Shown here: positions 13,271 to 22,720 of the stretch, in pieces | How positions within the stretch are numbered: the stretch's first letter is position 1 | Layout: each line of letters opens with the position of its first letter | Assembly (NCBI GenBank): GCA_034509425.1 | Contig: JAVTVJ010000566.1 | Location: 2,195,734 to 2,259,733 of the forward strand | Source of the DNA: Eopsaltria australis | Taxonomy: Eukaryota > Chordata > Aves > Passeriformes > Petroicidae | DNA length: 64,000 nucleotides | Direction: 5' to 3' | The notes under the pieces: generated by a model | Databases searched by the model: none | Seen by the model: only the letters and a program-made list of their open reading frames with translations | What the model was told of the DNA's origin: nothing | Program-made: the position numbers and the translations under genes

Positions 13271-13700
13271 TGTTCTAAAGCGGCACCACTTGAAAAGAAA
13301 CTTTCCCTCTGCACTTTGAGACAGAACTTAGCCCGTGAGGAATGTTCAGCTGCGTTCGTAGAAGCCTTTCCGACGTCTGAGGAGATGCAGAAGGAGCGGA
13401 GATGTTGCCATGAGAAACAGGTTCCGCGCTCCAGGTGCGCGTTTGTGGCTGAGCACCGCGAGCAGCCGAGAGCGGGGCCAGCAGAGGGAGCACGGCCCGA
13501 GCCAGGGATGCTGCCGGGGATGGGGATGGGACTGGGACTGCCCCGGGATCACAGCTCCACACCCCACAGGACACGGCAGCGGGGAGAAAAACCCGCAATT
13601 CGGGGTTTCAGGTTCTGCTGTGAAAATTCCTCTGTTCTGCAGAGCTTCACCCTCTTCAAATATTTCGGCAGCTTTGCAGCAGACTCAGCTCTGGAGCCAG

Positions 13701-14053
13701 GCTGAGAGAGCTGGGGGTGCTCACCTGGAGAGGAGAAGGCTCCAGGGAGAGCTCAGAGCCCTTGCAGGCTCTCCCCTCTCCAGGAGAGCTGGAGAGGGAC
13801 TGGGGACAAGGGATGGAGGGACAGGACACAGGGAATGGCTTCCCACTGCCAGAGGGCAGGGATGGATGGGATACTGGGAAAGAATCGTTCCCTGTCAAGC
13901 CCTGCCCAGAGAAGCTGTGGCTGCCCCTGGATCCCTGGAAGTGCTCAAGGCCAGGCTGGAGCACCCTGGGACAGTGGGAGGTGTCCCTGCCATGGCAGGG
14001 GTGGCATTGGATCATTTATGGTCCCTTCCACCCCAAATCAGTCTGGGATTCAT
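13701..14053 (+). mobile_element. CR1 LINE 3' fragment, nearly complete 3' third
   Basis: Reads left to right through the standard landmarks: GCTGAGAGAGCTGGGGGTG, CTGGAGAGGAGAAGGCTCC, GGAGAGGGACTGGGGACAAG, GAATGGCTTCCCACTGCCAG, AGAAGCTGTGGCTGCCCC, GGAAGTGCTCAAGGCCAGG, GTGGGAGGTGTCCCTGCC, and a terminal GGTCCCTTCCACCCC plus CTGGGATTCAT. The open frames across it are remnants of the element and not host genes. Confidence 0.95.
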
Positions 14054-15033
14054 ACTCTGATTCAAACATTACTCGTTTTTCCTGCCACCAACCACACAAA
14101 CAGCATCATTAAACTTAAACAAGTTGGTTTAGAGCCATGAAGGCACCCAGGATTTTCAGAGGCTTGTTTGTCTCAAGTTTAACACAACCATTTCTCACTT
14201 CGGTGTCTGAGCAGCCCATTAAGAGAAGATCATTAACTCTGACTTGCCCAGCTGTAAAAGAGCCATCAGTCCCCAAGGGCAGAGAACAGGTCAGCAGGAG
14301 GGACTGAGGAAACACCTCCTGCTCCCATCCTGTCCTCAGCCACAGGGCAATGACCATCAACAGCAACAATTCCTGCCCACATTTCTGTTCAGCAAAACCC
14401 GCATCCCTCCCACTGCAGCACAGTGGCTACAGCAGCTGAGAATTCCTGTATTTTAAGGAAATGCCATGAAGGATCTGGAGAGGAGTTCCCCTAGCAAGGA
14501 AGGTGGAAAAGCAGCCCAGGGACGGGTACCCAGCAGGATGCACCACCACATCCATCTCTCCAAACCTCACTGCTCTGCTGCACCACAGCCCGTTCACACT
14601 GCCTCCATTTCCAATTCAACAATTCTGCTGAGAAAAACAGTGCAATTAGGCAGGGATACGGGCAGGAGGGAATTATGACAGCCTCATTCACGGGCTCACT
14701 GAGCTAAGATGAAAGGCAGGAGCGCTGGCAGGTACAGCCTAAAAGTATCTGCAGGCTGCAAAAGACCAAAAAAAAAAGGTGCAATTAACATAATAGAGAG
14801 GGTCTGAGTCGGAATGATGGGATCAAATTAGAATAATGCAAGTGTGGGCTGCACATCAGGAATTACTTCTGACCTGCAAAATCCACTTACCTAAGCAGCT
14901 TCCCACACACCTCCTTGGTGCCTGGCACGGGATGACCTCCCTGCACCTGCACCTGCACGCAGAGCCTGGCACAGCACAGCCCCAGGTAACAAACACTGAG
15001 CTCACCTGGCACAGCCTGCCTGCTCTGGGGGCT
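14054..15033. other. Intronic unique sequence, no gene seen
   Basis: No exon or repeat recognised apart from a short A-run near 14,769-14,778. Confidence 0.55.
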
Positions 15034-15164
15034 GCAGTCCCCTAACTGGGGACTGTGACCCCAGCTGAGCCCCAAACTGGGGATTGAAACCCCAGCTGAG
15101 CCCCAAACTGGGGCTGCTCTCCCCAAACTGGGGACTGTAACCCCAGGTAACCCCAGGTGAGCCA
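15034..15164. repeat. 31-bp minisatellite, about four units
   Basis: The unit begins CCCCAAACTGGGGACTGT and ends ACCCCAGCTGAG. Copies start near 15,038, 15,069, 15,100 (shortened to about 20 bp) and 15,121, with a trailing ACCCCAGGTGAG half-unit. Each unit contains an internal inverted repeat, CCCCA...TGGGG. Confidence 0.9.
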
Positions 15165-18100
15165 TGAACCCCAGGGAAATTCAGCACACGGGGGAATTCA
15201 ATGCCCTGTGGGTCTGCACCACACCGGGGCCACCAAACTGAGCAGTGTGCCACAGGGGCTGCTCCTCCTGCCCTTAGGGCAGCCCTGAAGGAACCCCCAG
15301 CCTCTGCACCCACTCTGCACAAACTCTGTCTGAAGGCCCCACTCTGGGCACTGCACTCAGCTCAGCACCTCTGACCAGCACATGAACAGCCACCTAGTTC
15401 TGCTAAAAACTAAAATAAAGCTTTTTGAGACGCTACTTGCAAGGAGGATTTAAGAATTTACTATTTCAGTGTTAATAATTTAGTCCCCCATCATCAGTAT
15501 GCTGTAGGAAAACACCCTGAAATGCCTTGCTCTTTTTCTTTCAGAGCTTCTGTGATCTGCCCTCAAATCAGCTCTTCCTAAAGACACTTCTTTGGGTGTG
15601 CTGCATTTTGCTTCAGGCTTTCAAAAAAGCTGCAACTCATTTTTTTGCCAGAAGACACCTTCCCTAAGGGCTGAAGGAGATTTGTCTTCCTAAGCAATAA
15701 CCAGGGCAGGAAGGCTGCAAGGTTCAGAAAGGTGCTTCACCTCCTCCCAAAAGTGGACAAAGCTCAGCACCCCTCACTCCACAGGAAGCTCAGTTTTTCA
15801 GAAGCAACACTGACTTTTAGGGTTGACCCCAAATCCATTTTCTGATGCACCATCCCAAACTGCCAAGCTCTGAGAAGCCAAGGACAGACAGAGTGAGAGC
15901 CTCCTCCCACAGGGGCCATCCTGCTCCTCTCCCTGCTGTGGGTTCTGACAAAAGCCAGCAAAGACTGGCAGAACAGACCAGGTAGGGCCCTCCCTTGCCC
16001 ACCTGGATGGGATGGGGACAGCCAGCAGTGTCCTGCTGTGAACTCCACGTGTGTGGGCACAGAGCAGCAGACCCAGGTTTGGAGTGAGGGGCTGGGGATG
16101 CTCACAACACACGCACCTGGCTCTCAGTAATCCCAGCAGCTCTCACCCAAGATCCACGCACATTGCCAGATCTCTTCCAAAAGCACACCTCTGCAAGTGC
16201 TTTTCAGCTTCCTCCACAGTGAATCCATAAGGAAGGCCATCAAAGCAGCAACGAGCACTAAAATGTGCTTTGTTCCTAAAGTTCAGAGCACAGCTCCAAA
16301 GGTGGGGAGCTCAGAAGCTGTGTCCTGTGTCAGCACAATGAAAGGCTTCACCAGAGGAGGATCCCAGATCCAGCGAGTCCTGCCAATCCATTAGGGCTGC
16401 TCTGCTCTAAATGGGACATACTTATTTCAAGTTTTGAGCCCATATTGTGTTACAGGATGGGTTACTTCCTGCTACACTGGTTCTTCTCTCCCAAAACAAC
16501 GTGTATTCCTGCTGTTCTCCTTCTGGACCACGTTTTCCCTTCCCTCTCTGGCTTCCCAGGAACTTTATTGATACCAGCACTCTGCTCTGTCATCACTGTG
16601 CTCCTGGCACCCCCCTCCCTGCCTTGTTCTATTGATTAGACAGCACACATCAGTTTTCAGATGAATTTGTCTTTACGTGTTATCATTTAGCTAAACGTTT
16701 AGCAGATATTAAGCACAAGAATTTGCCAATATTTCAGAGATCCAAAATAATTCAGCTGAGTTTAGTTAGCAAGTTCTCATCTGATTGCACATCCTCACGC
16801 TATTGATTTCCTGCAGCCTGCCAGCACCACAAATGCCTGTTCTGAGGGATGCTCACCCCTGTGCTGCTCTCCAAACCACACCAAAGACCCCAAAATGAGG
16901 GCTTCAAAAGAAAAACCCCTCCCTTGAGTGTGAAACCCACACTCTCAGGGCTCAGCAATCACACCATTCCAGTTACAGACTGAAAATGAAGTGAGCAGGG
17001 TCTTTCTAAGTTATTTCAAGGTGCAAGTTTCTGCCCCAGGCTGGAATTACACCATCCCTACCTGCTGCAGGGCTGACAGGACACACAGCACCCTGCAGGA
17101 ATAAATAACCTGTGCATCCTGGACACCAGCTGTGCTTTCCATGTGGATGTGCTCTCGTGAGCTGAGCCAGATGAACAAACACACAGAGGTGCATCCTCTG
17201 GTGAGAACTGCTCTGGCACTGCAGCCTCCCAGCCACAAATGCCACTTCCCCACGCAGCTGCTGGGGAAATGGGAGCCAGCAGCAGCACTTCATCTCCATC
17301 CCTGCTGCCAAGGAGGCAGGGGAAGCAGAAGCTTGGCCGAGCACGAGGCTGCTCCAGCAGATGCCGGGTACCTCCACCCGAGCACAGCAAACACAAACAA
17401 GCTGCTGCTGAAGTGCGGCTCAGGCAGGCAATGGGATTTACGTCATTTGAGCGCTCTGTCTTAGCGAAGGACAGCTCTGGAGGGAGCAAAAACAAAGCCC
17501 TGCTGGTCTGTAGACTAATGCAGTCTCTGGCCTGCTGCTGAGGCTGTGCAGGGCAGCTCCAGCGCCGGCAGCGACAGCAGAAGTCACAAGCTCGGTCTAT
17601 GTAGGGCACAACGCAGCCTTCACATGTGACTGTCACCAGAGCAACAACTTCAGCGACTCCGCCGCTCCCAGCGCACCTCCCCGGACCCAGAGCGTCCCCC
17701 AAACACCCTGAGGGTGTCCTACAGCTCCAAACCAGCCCTACATTCATTTAAAAATAAATCAGCCACGCCAGGGGCAGAACTCAGACCGAGCTGCAAACAA
17801 CAGCCCCGTCAGATTGTTCTGTCTCAGCAGACAACTCTCCTCTCCCTCCTCCTCCTCCTCCTCAGCCTCTCGCCAGGCACTTTCTCCCTGGAAAAACAGC
17901 ACAGTTTTGATTAGGATAAGCACAAACATCCCTCCCTGAGCTGCGAGGGGCCAGGGTTGAATTCTCAGACGCACAGAACTATCTGTGTATAGATGTGAGA
18001 AAATGCAGGACACTTGGATTTACACCCCCCAAAAAAGTGCATTATCGAATTACACCGAGGAGCTGAGCTCTAGGGGCTCTTGCTGCCTCTCAAATGTTAA

Positions 18101-20269
18101 ATGAAATGGATTCACTCAAAATTAGTCTTATCCAACTCAGAGTTAAACACCTTAATGAGTTAAACACCCATTGTTATCTTCCTTATGCTGATTCATCACA
18201 TCTAACACAGCCTCGTAATCAACTGTTCTCAATTCCACCCGTGCATTTTAATGTTGATTTGCTCTCAGTAAATCATTGTAAAATCACTCAGACTGCCCCC
18301 AAACCTTTTCTGGTCTGCCCTTGCAGGATAAGGAGCACACCTCCACCTGCCCACCCAGCCCTCTGCTCCTCCCTCCCTTCTTCCATCAGCACAAAAGAAA
18401 CTTTTTTCCCCACTCTGGGATTTTCTGCAAGTGCATAAACCAGATTATTTTTATATATTTACAAATATTACTGGACTGGGGTTTTTTTTCCTTCCAGAAG
18501 TCTATCTCGGGGCTCATTAACAGTTCCCCTCCTCACAAGCTACAGAATTTCTACAATTTAAGCAGCCTTCACCTCTATATTTTTTCCATTGTAAGAGCTG
18601 AAAACTTTTGGGATTTGTGGGGATTTTGCTGTTTGGTTGTCAGGTTCCTTTACTATCTTTTATTAAGTATAAGACCTAACCATAACCATATTATCTTGTA
18701 TAATATTTCCATACTTCCTTTTACACAAGTTAACCATATCTAGCAGTGTGGAACCCCTGTCAGGGAGCCACAGCCACCTCACACAGGTGGAGCTGCTGCA
18801 GGACAGGAGTCTGAGCAGTTTAGGAAAACTGGTCCAAGGTCCAAGACAGCCTCTAAAAGCACCGATTTCCCAATGTATTTATCTAAGAGAAGTCTGGTTT
18901 CCTTTAAAAAGGATTCCAGTCACTTTAGCTTTGAAGAACTGAAGGGTCAGGAGGAGCAGTGGCCACTGAGGGTGGCAGGGCATGAAGCTGCCTCTGGAGA
19001 GAGGGGGATGAGGACTGGGGCAGGAGGGACCAAGGTGCACACCCCACTTCTCTTCCAACACCAGAGATCCCCATTGCAGCATCACTGGCACCTGACACTG
19101 AACCTCAGCAAACCAGGGATCCTCATTCCCCACCCAAACATCCCCAAGGTGAATGGCAGAGTCAGGTCTGAGGAAACTGAGGCCTCTGAAAGGGAAGCTG
19201 CAGACCCCAGGAACCTGCAGGCTGGGCTGTCAGGAGGCTGAGGGAATGGTGGGACTGGGAGAAGCCTTTAAAACAAGAGTATTATTCTGTTTTCCAAGTT
19301 GGAGACTTCCTTCATATTTTGTGCCCAGCCACAGTGAACTGGTACCATGGGTGGCTCCTGTCCCTGCTCCTGGACCTCATGGGGCCTCACAGCCACTGCC
19401 ACAGCCCCTGTACCAGGCCCACAGGTGTCACCCACCCAGCCAGCCAGGCAGGGCCACCTGGAGGGAAGAAGGGACCCCCTGCTAAGGGAGGACGGTTTTG
19501 GGGGAGGAGAGGGGGCAACAGAACTGCTCAGATGAAGGTGGCCCTGAAGCTGTGGCTCCCCAGGCAGGCACGTGGGCCAAGGGCCCGGGCAGATGCACAG
19601 AGCTGGCTCCCAGCTTCCCCACTAAGCCCCCAGGCTATGCCTCAGAGCAATACAACTCTACCATAAATATCCCAGATTAATTCTGATCCCAGCATCAAAT
19701 CCACTTAAGAGACTTAAAAGCCTCCGAGTCCCCAGAGCTGCCTGCCCAAGGAGGGCTCTGCAAATGAGTCCTGGGCTGCAGAGGAGAAATATTATCCAAC
19801 AAGGCAAGCCATTTGTACAATTTTTGGTAATGTCGTTTGCAAGAGACAAATGGGACAAGATAGCTGAGTTGACATCTTGTACTCCAAGCACAGCCACAAA
19901 AATCCTCGGGTGCTGGACATGGATACAGGGGATAGGATTTGAGCAAATATTCCATGTTTTCTGGAAACAGCTCTTTCTCCTTAAGGAATTGATTGATTGA
20001 CTGATTGATAAATGATAGCATGCTCTCCAGTTTATTAAAGGAGCTATTTACTTCCAGAGAGACATCTCTGTTTATAAAAAAGCCTAAAGTGATTACCCCA
20101 GCATCAAAGAAAAGAAAGCCTTAACACTGACAGCAAGAAGGGCTCTGGGAAGGCAGAGTCGCTTCCCTTCCCACTCTGCTCCCCTGGCCAAGCAAGGCTT
20201 GGGAACAGGAGTAGGCAAAGGGACACTGTGTGACCAGCGATCCTTCTGAAACCTCTACAGCAGCACTCC
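15165..20269. other. Intronic sequence, no supported gene
   Basis: Mostly unique. A CpG-richer patch lies at about 17,540-17,710. A (CCT)n run occurs at 17,840-17,862. The stretch 18,430-18,740 is AT-rich and may be an old transposon remnant I cannot name. The 229-residue minus-strand frame at 17,058-17,747 is Cys/Ser-rich, lacks a recognisable domain and is not called. Confidence 0.5.
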
Positions 20270-20312
20270 GAGCAAACGCTCCCTCGAGCAGCAGCACCCT
20301 CGACTCCGAGCA

Positions 20313-20332
20313 CAGCAGCAGCAGCAGCAGCA
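20313..20332. repeat. Short (CAG)n run
   Basis: Six to seven uninterrupted CAG triplets at the left edge of the CpG island. They are not in a supported reading frame, so this is a simple microsatellite. Confidence 0.85.
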
Positions 20333-20480
20333 CTCCCACCCTGCCCGCGGGAGCTCCCGGCATCCGGGCCAGCCCCCGGGATATCCCTGCCCGACACCGC
20401 TGTCCGGAGGGAGCTGCGGCCGAGCCCGGCGGGGGCTGCCCGAGCCGCTGCCCCGGGAGCTCCCGAGCGAGCAGCGGGAC

Positions 20481-20508
20481 GGGCATCCCGGGCATCCCGG
20501 GCATCCCG
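20481..20508. repeat. 10-bp tandem repeat, three copies
   Basis: The unit GGGCATCCCG is repeated nearly three times within the CpG island. Each unit is itself partly palindromic (GGG...CCC). Confidence 0.85.
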
Positions 20509-20602
20509 CGGCCGCAGCACGGTCGGGGCTCGCCCTTCCTCGGGCGATCCCGTATCCCGCATCCCGGGGCTGGCGGCGGCCGGGAGCCGCCGCGTCTGTA
20601 TT

Positions 20603-20608
20603 TATAAA
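20603..20608 (+). promoter_or_regulatory. Candidate TATA box (TATAAA)
   Basis: A perfect TATAAA within TATTTATAAA sits at a sharp boundary between CG-dense DNA to the left and mixed-composition DNA to the right, inside the CpG island. It faces rightwards, opposite to the coding exon, so it could drive an antisense transcript or be unused. It is supported only by the motif and its setting. Confidence 0.25.
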
Positions 20609-21482
20609 CCTGAGGAATTCGAGCGCAGCAGATCACAAACAGCCCATTGTGCTGTGTCAAGCAGCGAAGTGGGCTCGTAATCCCATGCATGCTTTTCCCA
20701 CTCCGCTCCGGGAAAGCCAAGCCTTAAATACTTTTCCAGAAGTAAAAACACGCCGGGAAAGCGCCGAGCTCAGTTCTCGCTATTCCCGAAACCCTGCTGC
20801 TTCGGAACCGCGCAACTAAGCGGCTTTCCCAGCGCTGGGGAAACGCAGACGATTAATTACAGCTTAGAGAGGCTGGAATAGATGCGGCGGCCGGGAGAGA
20901 AGGCGGCCCGAACGGGGCGAGCTGGCGCTGGTCCGGGCCAGCCCGCCGGTGGCGAGCGGCCAATGTTTACTGACCCCTGGCCGGGTCACTTTCGATAGAG
21001 GCCGGAGCCAAGGGCCGCTCCTCGGCAGCGCCGCGGGGCATCTCCCGCTACCCCCGGTGCCCACGGCGCTCGGAGCGGCAGCGAACACGCCGCGGGGAGA
21101 AGGGCAGGGCTCGCCCCGCTGCTCCCGGCGCTCCGGTACCGCGGCTCTGCCCGGGGCATTCCCCGAGCGCCGCGGGCGGTGGTGGCCGCAGGGACAGACG
21201 GGGCAGCCCAGGAGCCCCGGCCCGAAACCTCCGCGGACCCCGGCCAGGGAGCGACAGAGACACGGGCACCCGCTAGGGCTGGGGCACAGGGGCCGGGGCC
21301 ACCCCTCCGCACCCATCGCTGTCCCCCGAGCATCCCGGGGATCGCCCCGGGGCACAACCCCGCAGGGAGTCCCGCCGCTTCCAGCTCCGGGCAGTCCAAG
21401 GCAGGAGGGGAAAGGGAAGGGAAACCCCGCTAGGGAAACCCCCTCCGCGGAAAATGGGCAAAGAAAGACGGGCAGCGCTTAC

Positions 21483-21748
21483 TTCTCGTGCCTGGCGTTC
21501 TCCTGGATGGCGCTCAGCACCCCCGGGGGCGCAGGGGGGACGCCCTGCTGGAGCCGGCATGTGGCCAGGTGCCGGTGATGCTCGTCCTGCAGGCAGGCAT
21601 TTTCGTGGTACAACTTGGCCACTTGCTGCTCCAGCTCGTCTATCCTCCGCTTCTGCTTCTCCAGCAGCTCCTGCTGCGTCTCGATAATCTTGTTCAGCTC
21701 CTTCAGGTACTCGGCCGCCTTGCTGGGGTTCTCGCCGGGGCTCTCCAT
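21483..21748 (-). CDS. IQSEC1: First coding exon of an IQSEC/BRAG-family ARF guanine-nucleotide exchange factor, N-terminal coiled coil (probably IQSEC1)
   Basis: Seen: an 88-codon exon plus two bases (AA), followed at once by GTAAGC, a good splice donor, so the intron is phase 2; reading through would hit TAA. The ATG has G at -3 and +4, and an in-frame TAA lies upstream at 21,812-21,814 with no other ATG between, which fixes the start. The protein begins MESPGENPSKAAEYLKELN. Residues 18, 22, 25, 29, 32, 36, 39, 43, 46, 50 and 53 (L, I, Q, L, Q, I, L, V, L, N, L) form an unbroken a/d heptad series. After it come a His-rich turn (57-60) and a Pro-rich stretch (71-75). Known: IQSEC1-3 activate ARF GTPases, chiefly ARF6, through SEC7-PH domains at endosomes and postsynaptic sites; long isoforms begin with a coiled coil of pattern YLxELxxII.xQQ.LL..Q.RRI.ELE. 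Inference: the long-isoform first exon. IQSEC1 is preferred because the sequence differs from the IQSEC3 and IQSEC2 N-termini as I remember them; the paralogue is less certain than the family. Later exons (IQ, SEC7, PH) are not in the window. Confidence 0.72.
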
Positions 21749-22000
21749 GGCCGCCCCGCACCTCCGCGGCGCGGGGGGGGCAGGCGGCGGCCAGCGCGCT
21801 CCGCTGGCAACTTAAGCGAGAGGGGAGGAATAAATAGCCCGGCGGAAAGCGGCGCCCCGCGGGTCCCCTCCTAGAGCCGCGGCTGCCCGGGCGGGCGGCG
21901 GCCCCGCGCCGCCATTGCTGAGCTCGGCCCCCGCCGCCGAGCGAGGGCAGGGCCGCCGGCCGGGGGAGCCGGAGCCGCCGCCGGAGCCGCCCGGAGCCGC
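21749..22000 (-). promoter_or_regulatory. Proximal promoter and 5' UTR of the IQSEC-like gene
   Basis: The sequence immediately upstream of the start codon is CpG-dense. At 21,829-21,836 the minus strand reads TATTTATT, a TATA-like element about 80 bp upstream of the ATG and the only AT-rich patch in the area. If used, transcription would begin near 21,800 and give a short 5' UTR of about 50 bases that would still include the in-frame stop. Most CpG-island promoters start diffusely, so further starts up to about 22,000 are likely. This is inference; there is no transcript evidence. Confidence 0.5.
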
Positions 22001-22297
22001 CCGGGCCCCGCCGCGCTGGCGCACGGCGCTGTCCCCGCGCCCGTCCCGCCCTGCCCGCGCCGCAGCCCGGCTCTCCCGTCGCCTGGCAGCGCCCGCGCCC
22101 CCGCCGCGCTCCGAGCCGGGCATGGGCAGGGGCGCGGGCCGTCCCTGCGCCGGGCCCGCCGCTCCCCGCCTCCCCCGCCGCGGCCGCCGCCGCCGGGATG
22201 CGCTTAAGTAACGGCGGCCGCTCCTCCGGGGGGCCGGCGGGGGCTCGGCGAGCGCCTCATCCCCTCGCTGCATCCGCGCATCGCGTCCCCGGCTCTG

Positions 22298-22492
22298 CAT
22301 CCCGCCCCAGCATCCCACCCCAGCATCCCATCCCCGCATCCCATCCCAGCATCCCATCTCCGCATCCCATCTTCGCATCCCATCTTCAGATCTCATCCCC
22401 GCATCCTATCCCCGCATCCCATCTCCGCATCCCATCCCAGCATCCCGTCCCTGCATCCCACCCCTCCATCCCATCCCCGTATCCCGTGCCCC
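22298..22492. repeat. 13-bp minisatellite, about 15 copies, in the CpG-island shore
   Basis: Fifteen head-to-tail 13-bp units of consensus CATCCCATCYCCG can be marked off without gaps (22,298, 22,311, 22,324 and so on to 22,480), with one to four substitutions each. The complementary strand carries two G-runs per unit (CGGGGATGGGATG). Thirteen is not a multiple of three, so all three phases are read cyclically and, lacking stop codons, leave a long spurious frame on both strands. The array lies about 550 bp upstream of the coding start. Confidence 0.93.
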
Positions 22493-22720
22493 ATCCCCGA
22501 GCGGCCCCGGGCCCCTTTCCCGGTGGGGAGAGCCCCGGGAGAGGTGCGGGAGCGCTCTCGGGAGCGGGGCCCCGGGGCGGCGCGGGGAGCAGCGCGCTGT
22601 GCGCGGAGGCGGGCGGGGACCCGGCCTGCGGGACCGGAGCTGTCCCTGCCACATGTGGGGAGCGGGGCTCCCGTGGCGGGGGTGGCCCCCTGAGCCGGGG
22701 AGCAGAGCCCTCCGCCTCTC

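Larger units (their letters stand above)
1..21482 (-). other. Putative first intron (partial) of the IQSEC-like gene
   Basis: Inferred from the donor at 21,482/21,481 and the minus-strand direction of the exon. No downstream exon with SEC7, PH or IQ-motif coding potential is recognisable between 1 and 21,482, so the acceptor should lie beyond the left edge. A first intron above 20 kb is ordinary for this family. Alternative first exons of shorter isoforms could lie within it but cannot be proved from sequence alone. Confidence 0.55.
20270..22720. other. CpG island at a promoter
   Basis: Base composition changes abruptly from ordinary AT-balanced DNA to very GC-rich sequence with dense CG dinucleotides (for example 20,340-20,590, 20,880-21,400 and 21,840-22,260), and returns to ordinary composition by about 22,750. 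The island spans the coding exon and about 1 kb on each side, as expected for a vertebrate promoter of a broadly or neurally expressed gene. GC-rich composition keeps several shadow frames open here on both strands; these are not treated as genes. Confidence 0.85.

Noticed and set aside
13410..14112. 216- and 131-residue plus-strand frames
   Set aside because: They run through a CR1 3' untranslated fragment and a GC-rich patch. The CR1 3' region is non-coding in the parent element.
20104..20720. Minus-strand frames of 152 and 199 residues and the plus-strand 125-residue frame in the CpG island
   Set aside because: They overlap each other in several frames, are Ala/Gly/Arg/Pro-rich from GC bias, and include the 10-bp repeat. 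None resembles a known domain.
20864..21761. Other long frames overlapping the IQSEC-like exon (137, 162, 163 and 209 residues)
   Set aside because: GC-driven shadow frames. Only the 21,483-21,748 frame has a Kozak start, upstream in-frame stop, donor site and family resemblance.
21960..22040. Half REST/NRSF site (GGCGCTGTCC) near 22,024-22,033
   Set aside because: Only the left half-site matches. The second half is absent at the expected spacing, and GC-rich DNA produces such words by chance.
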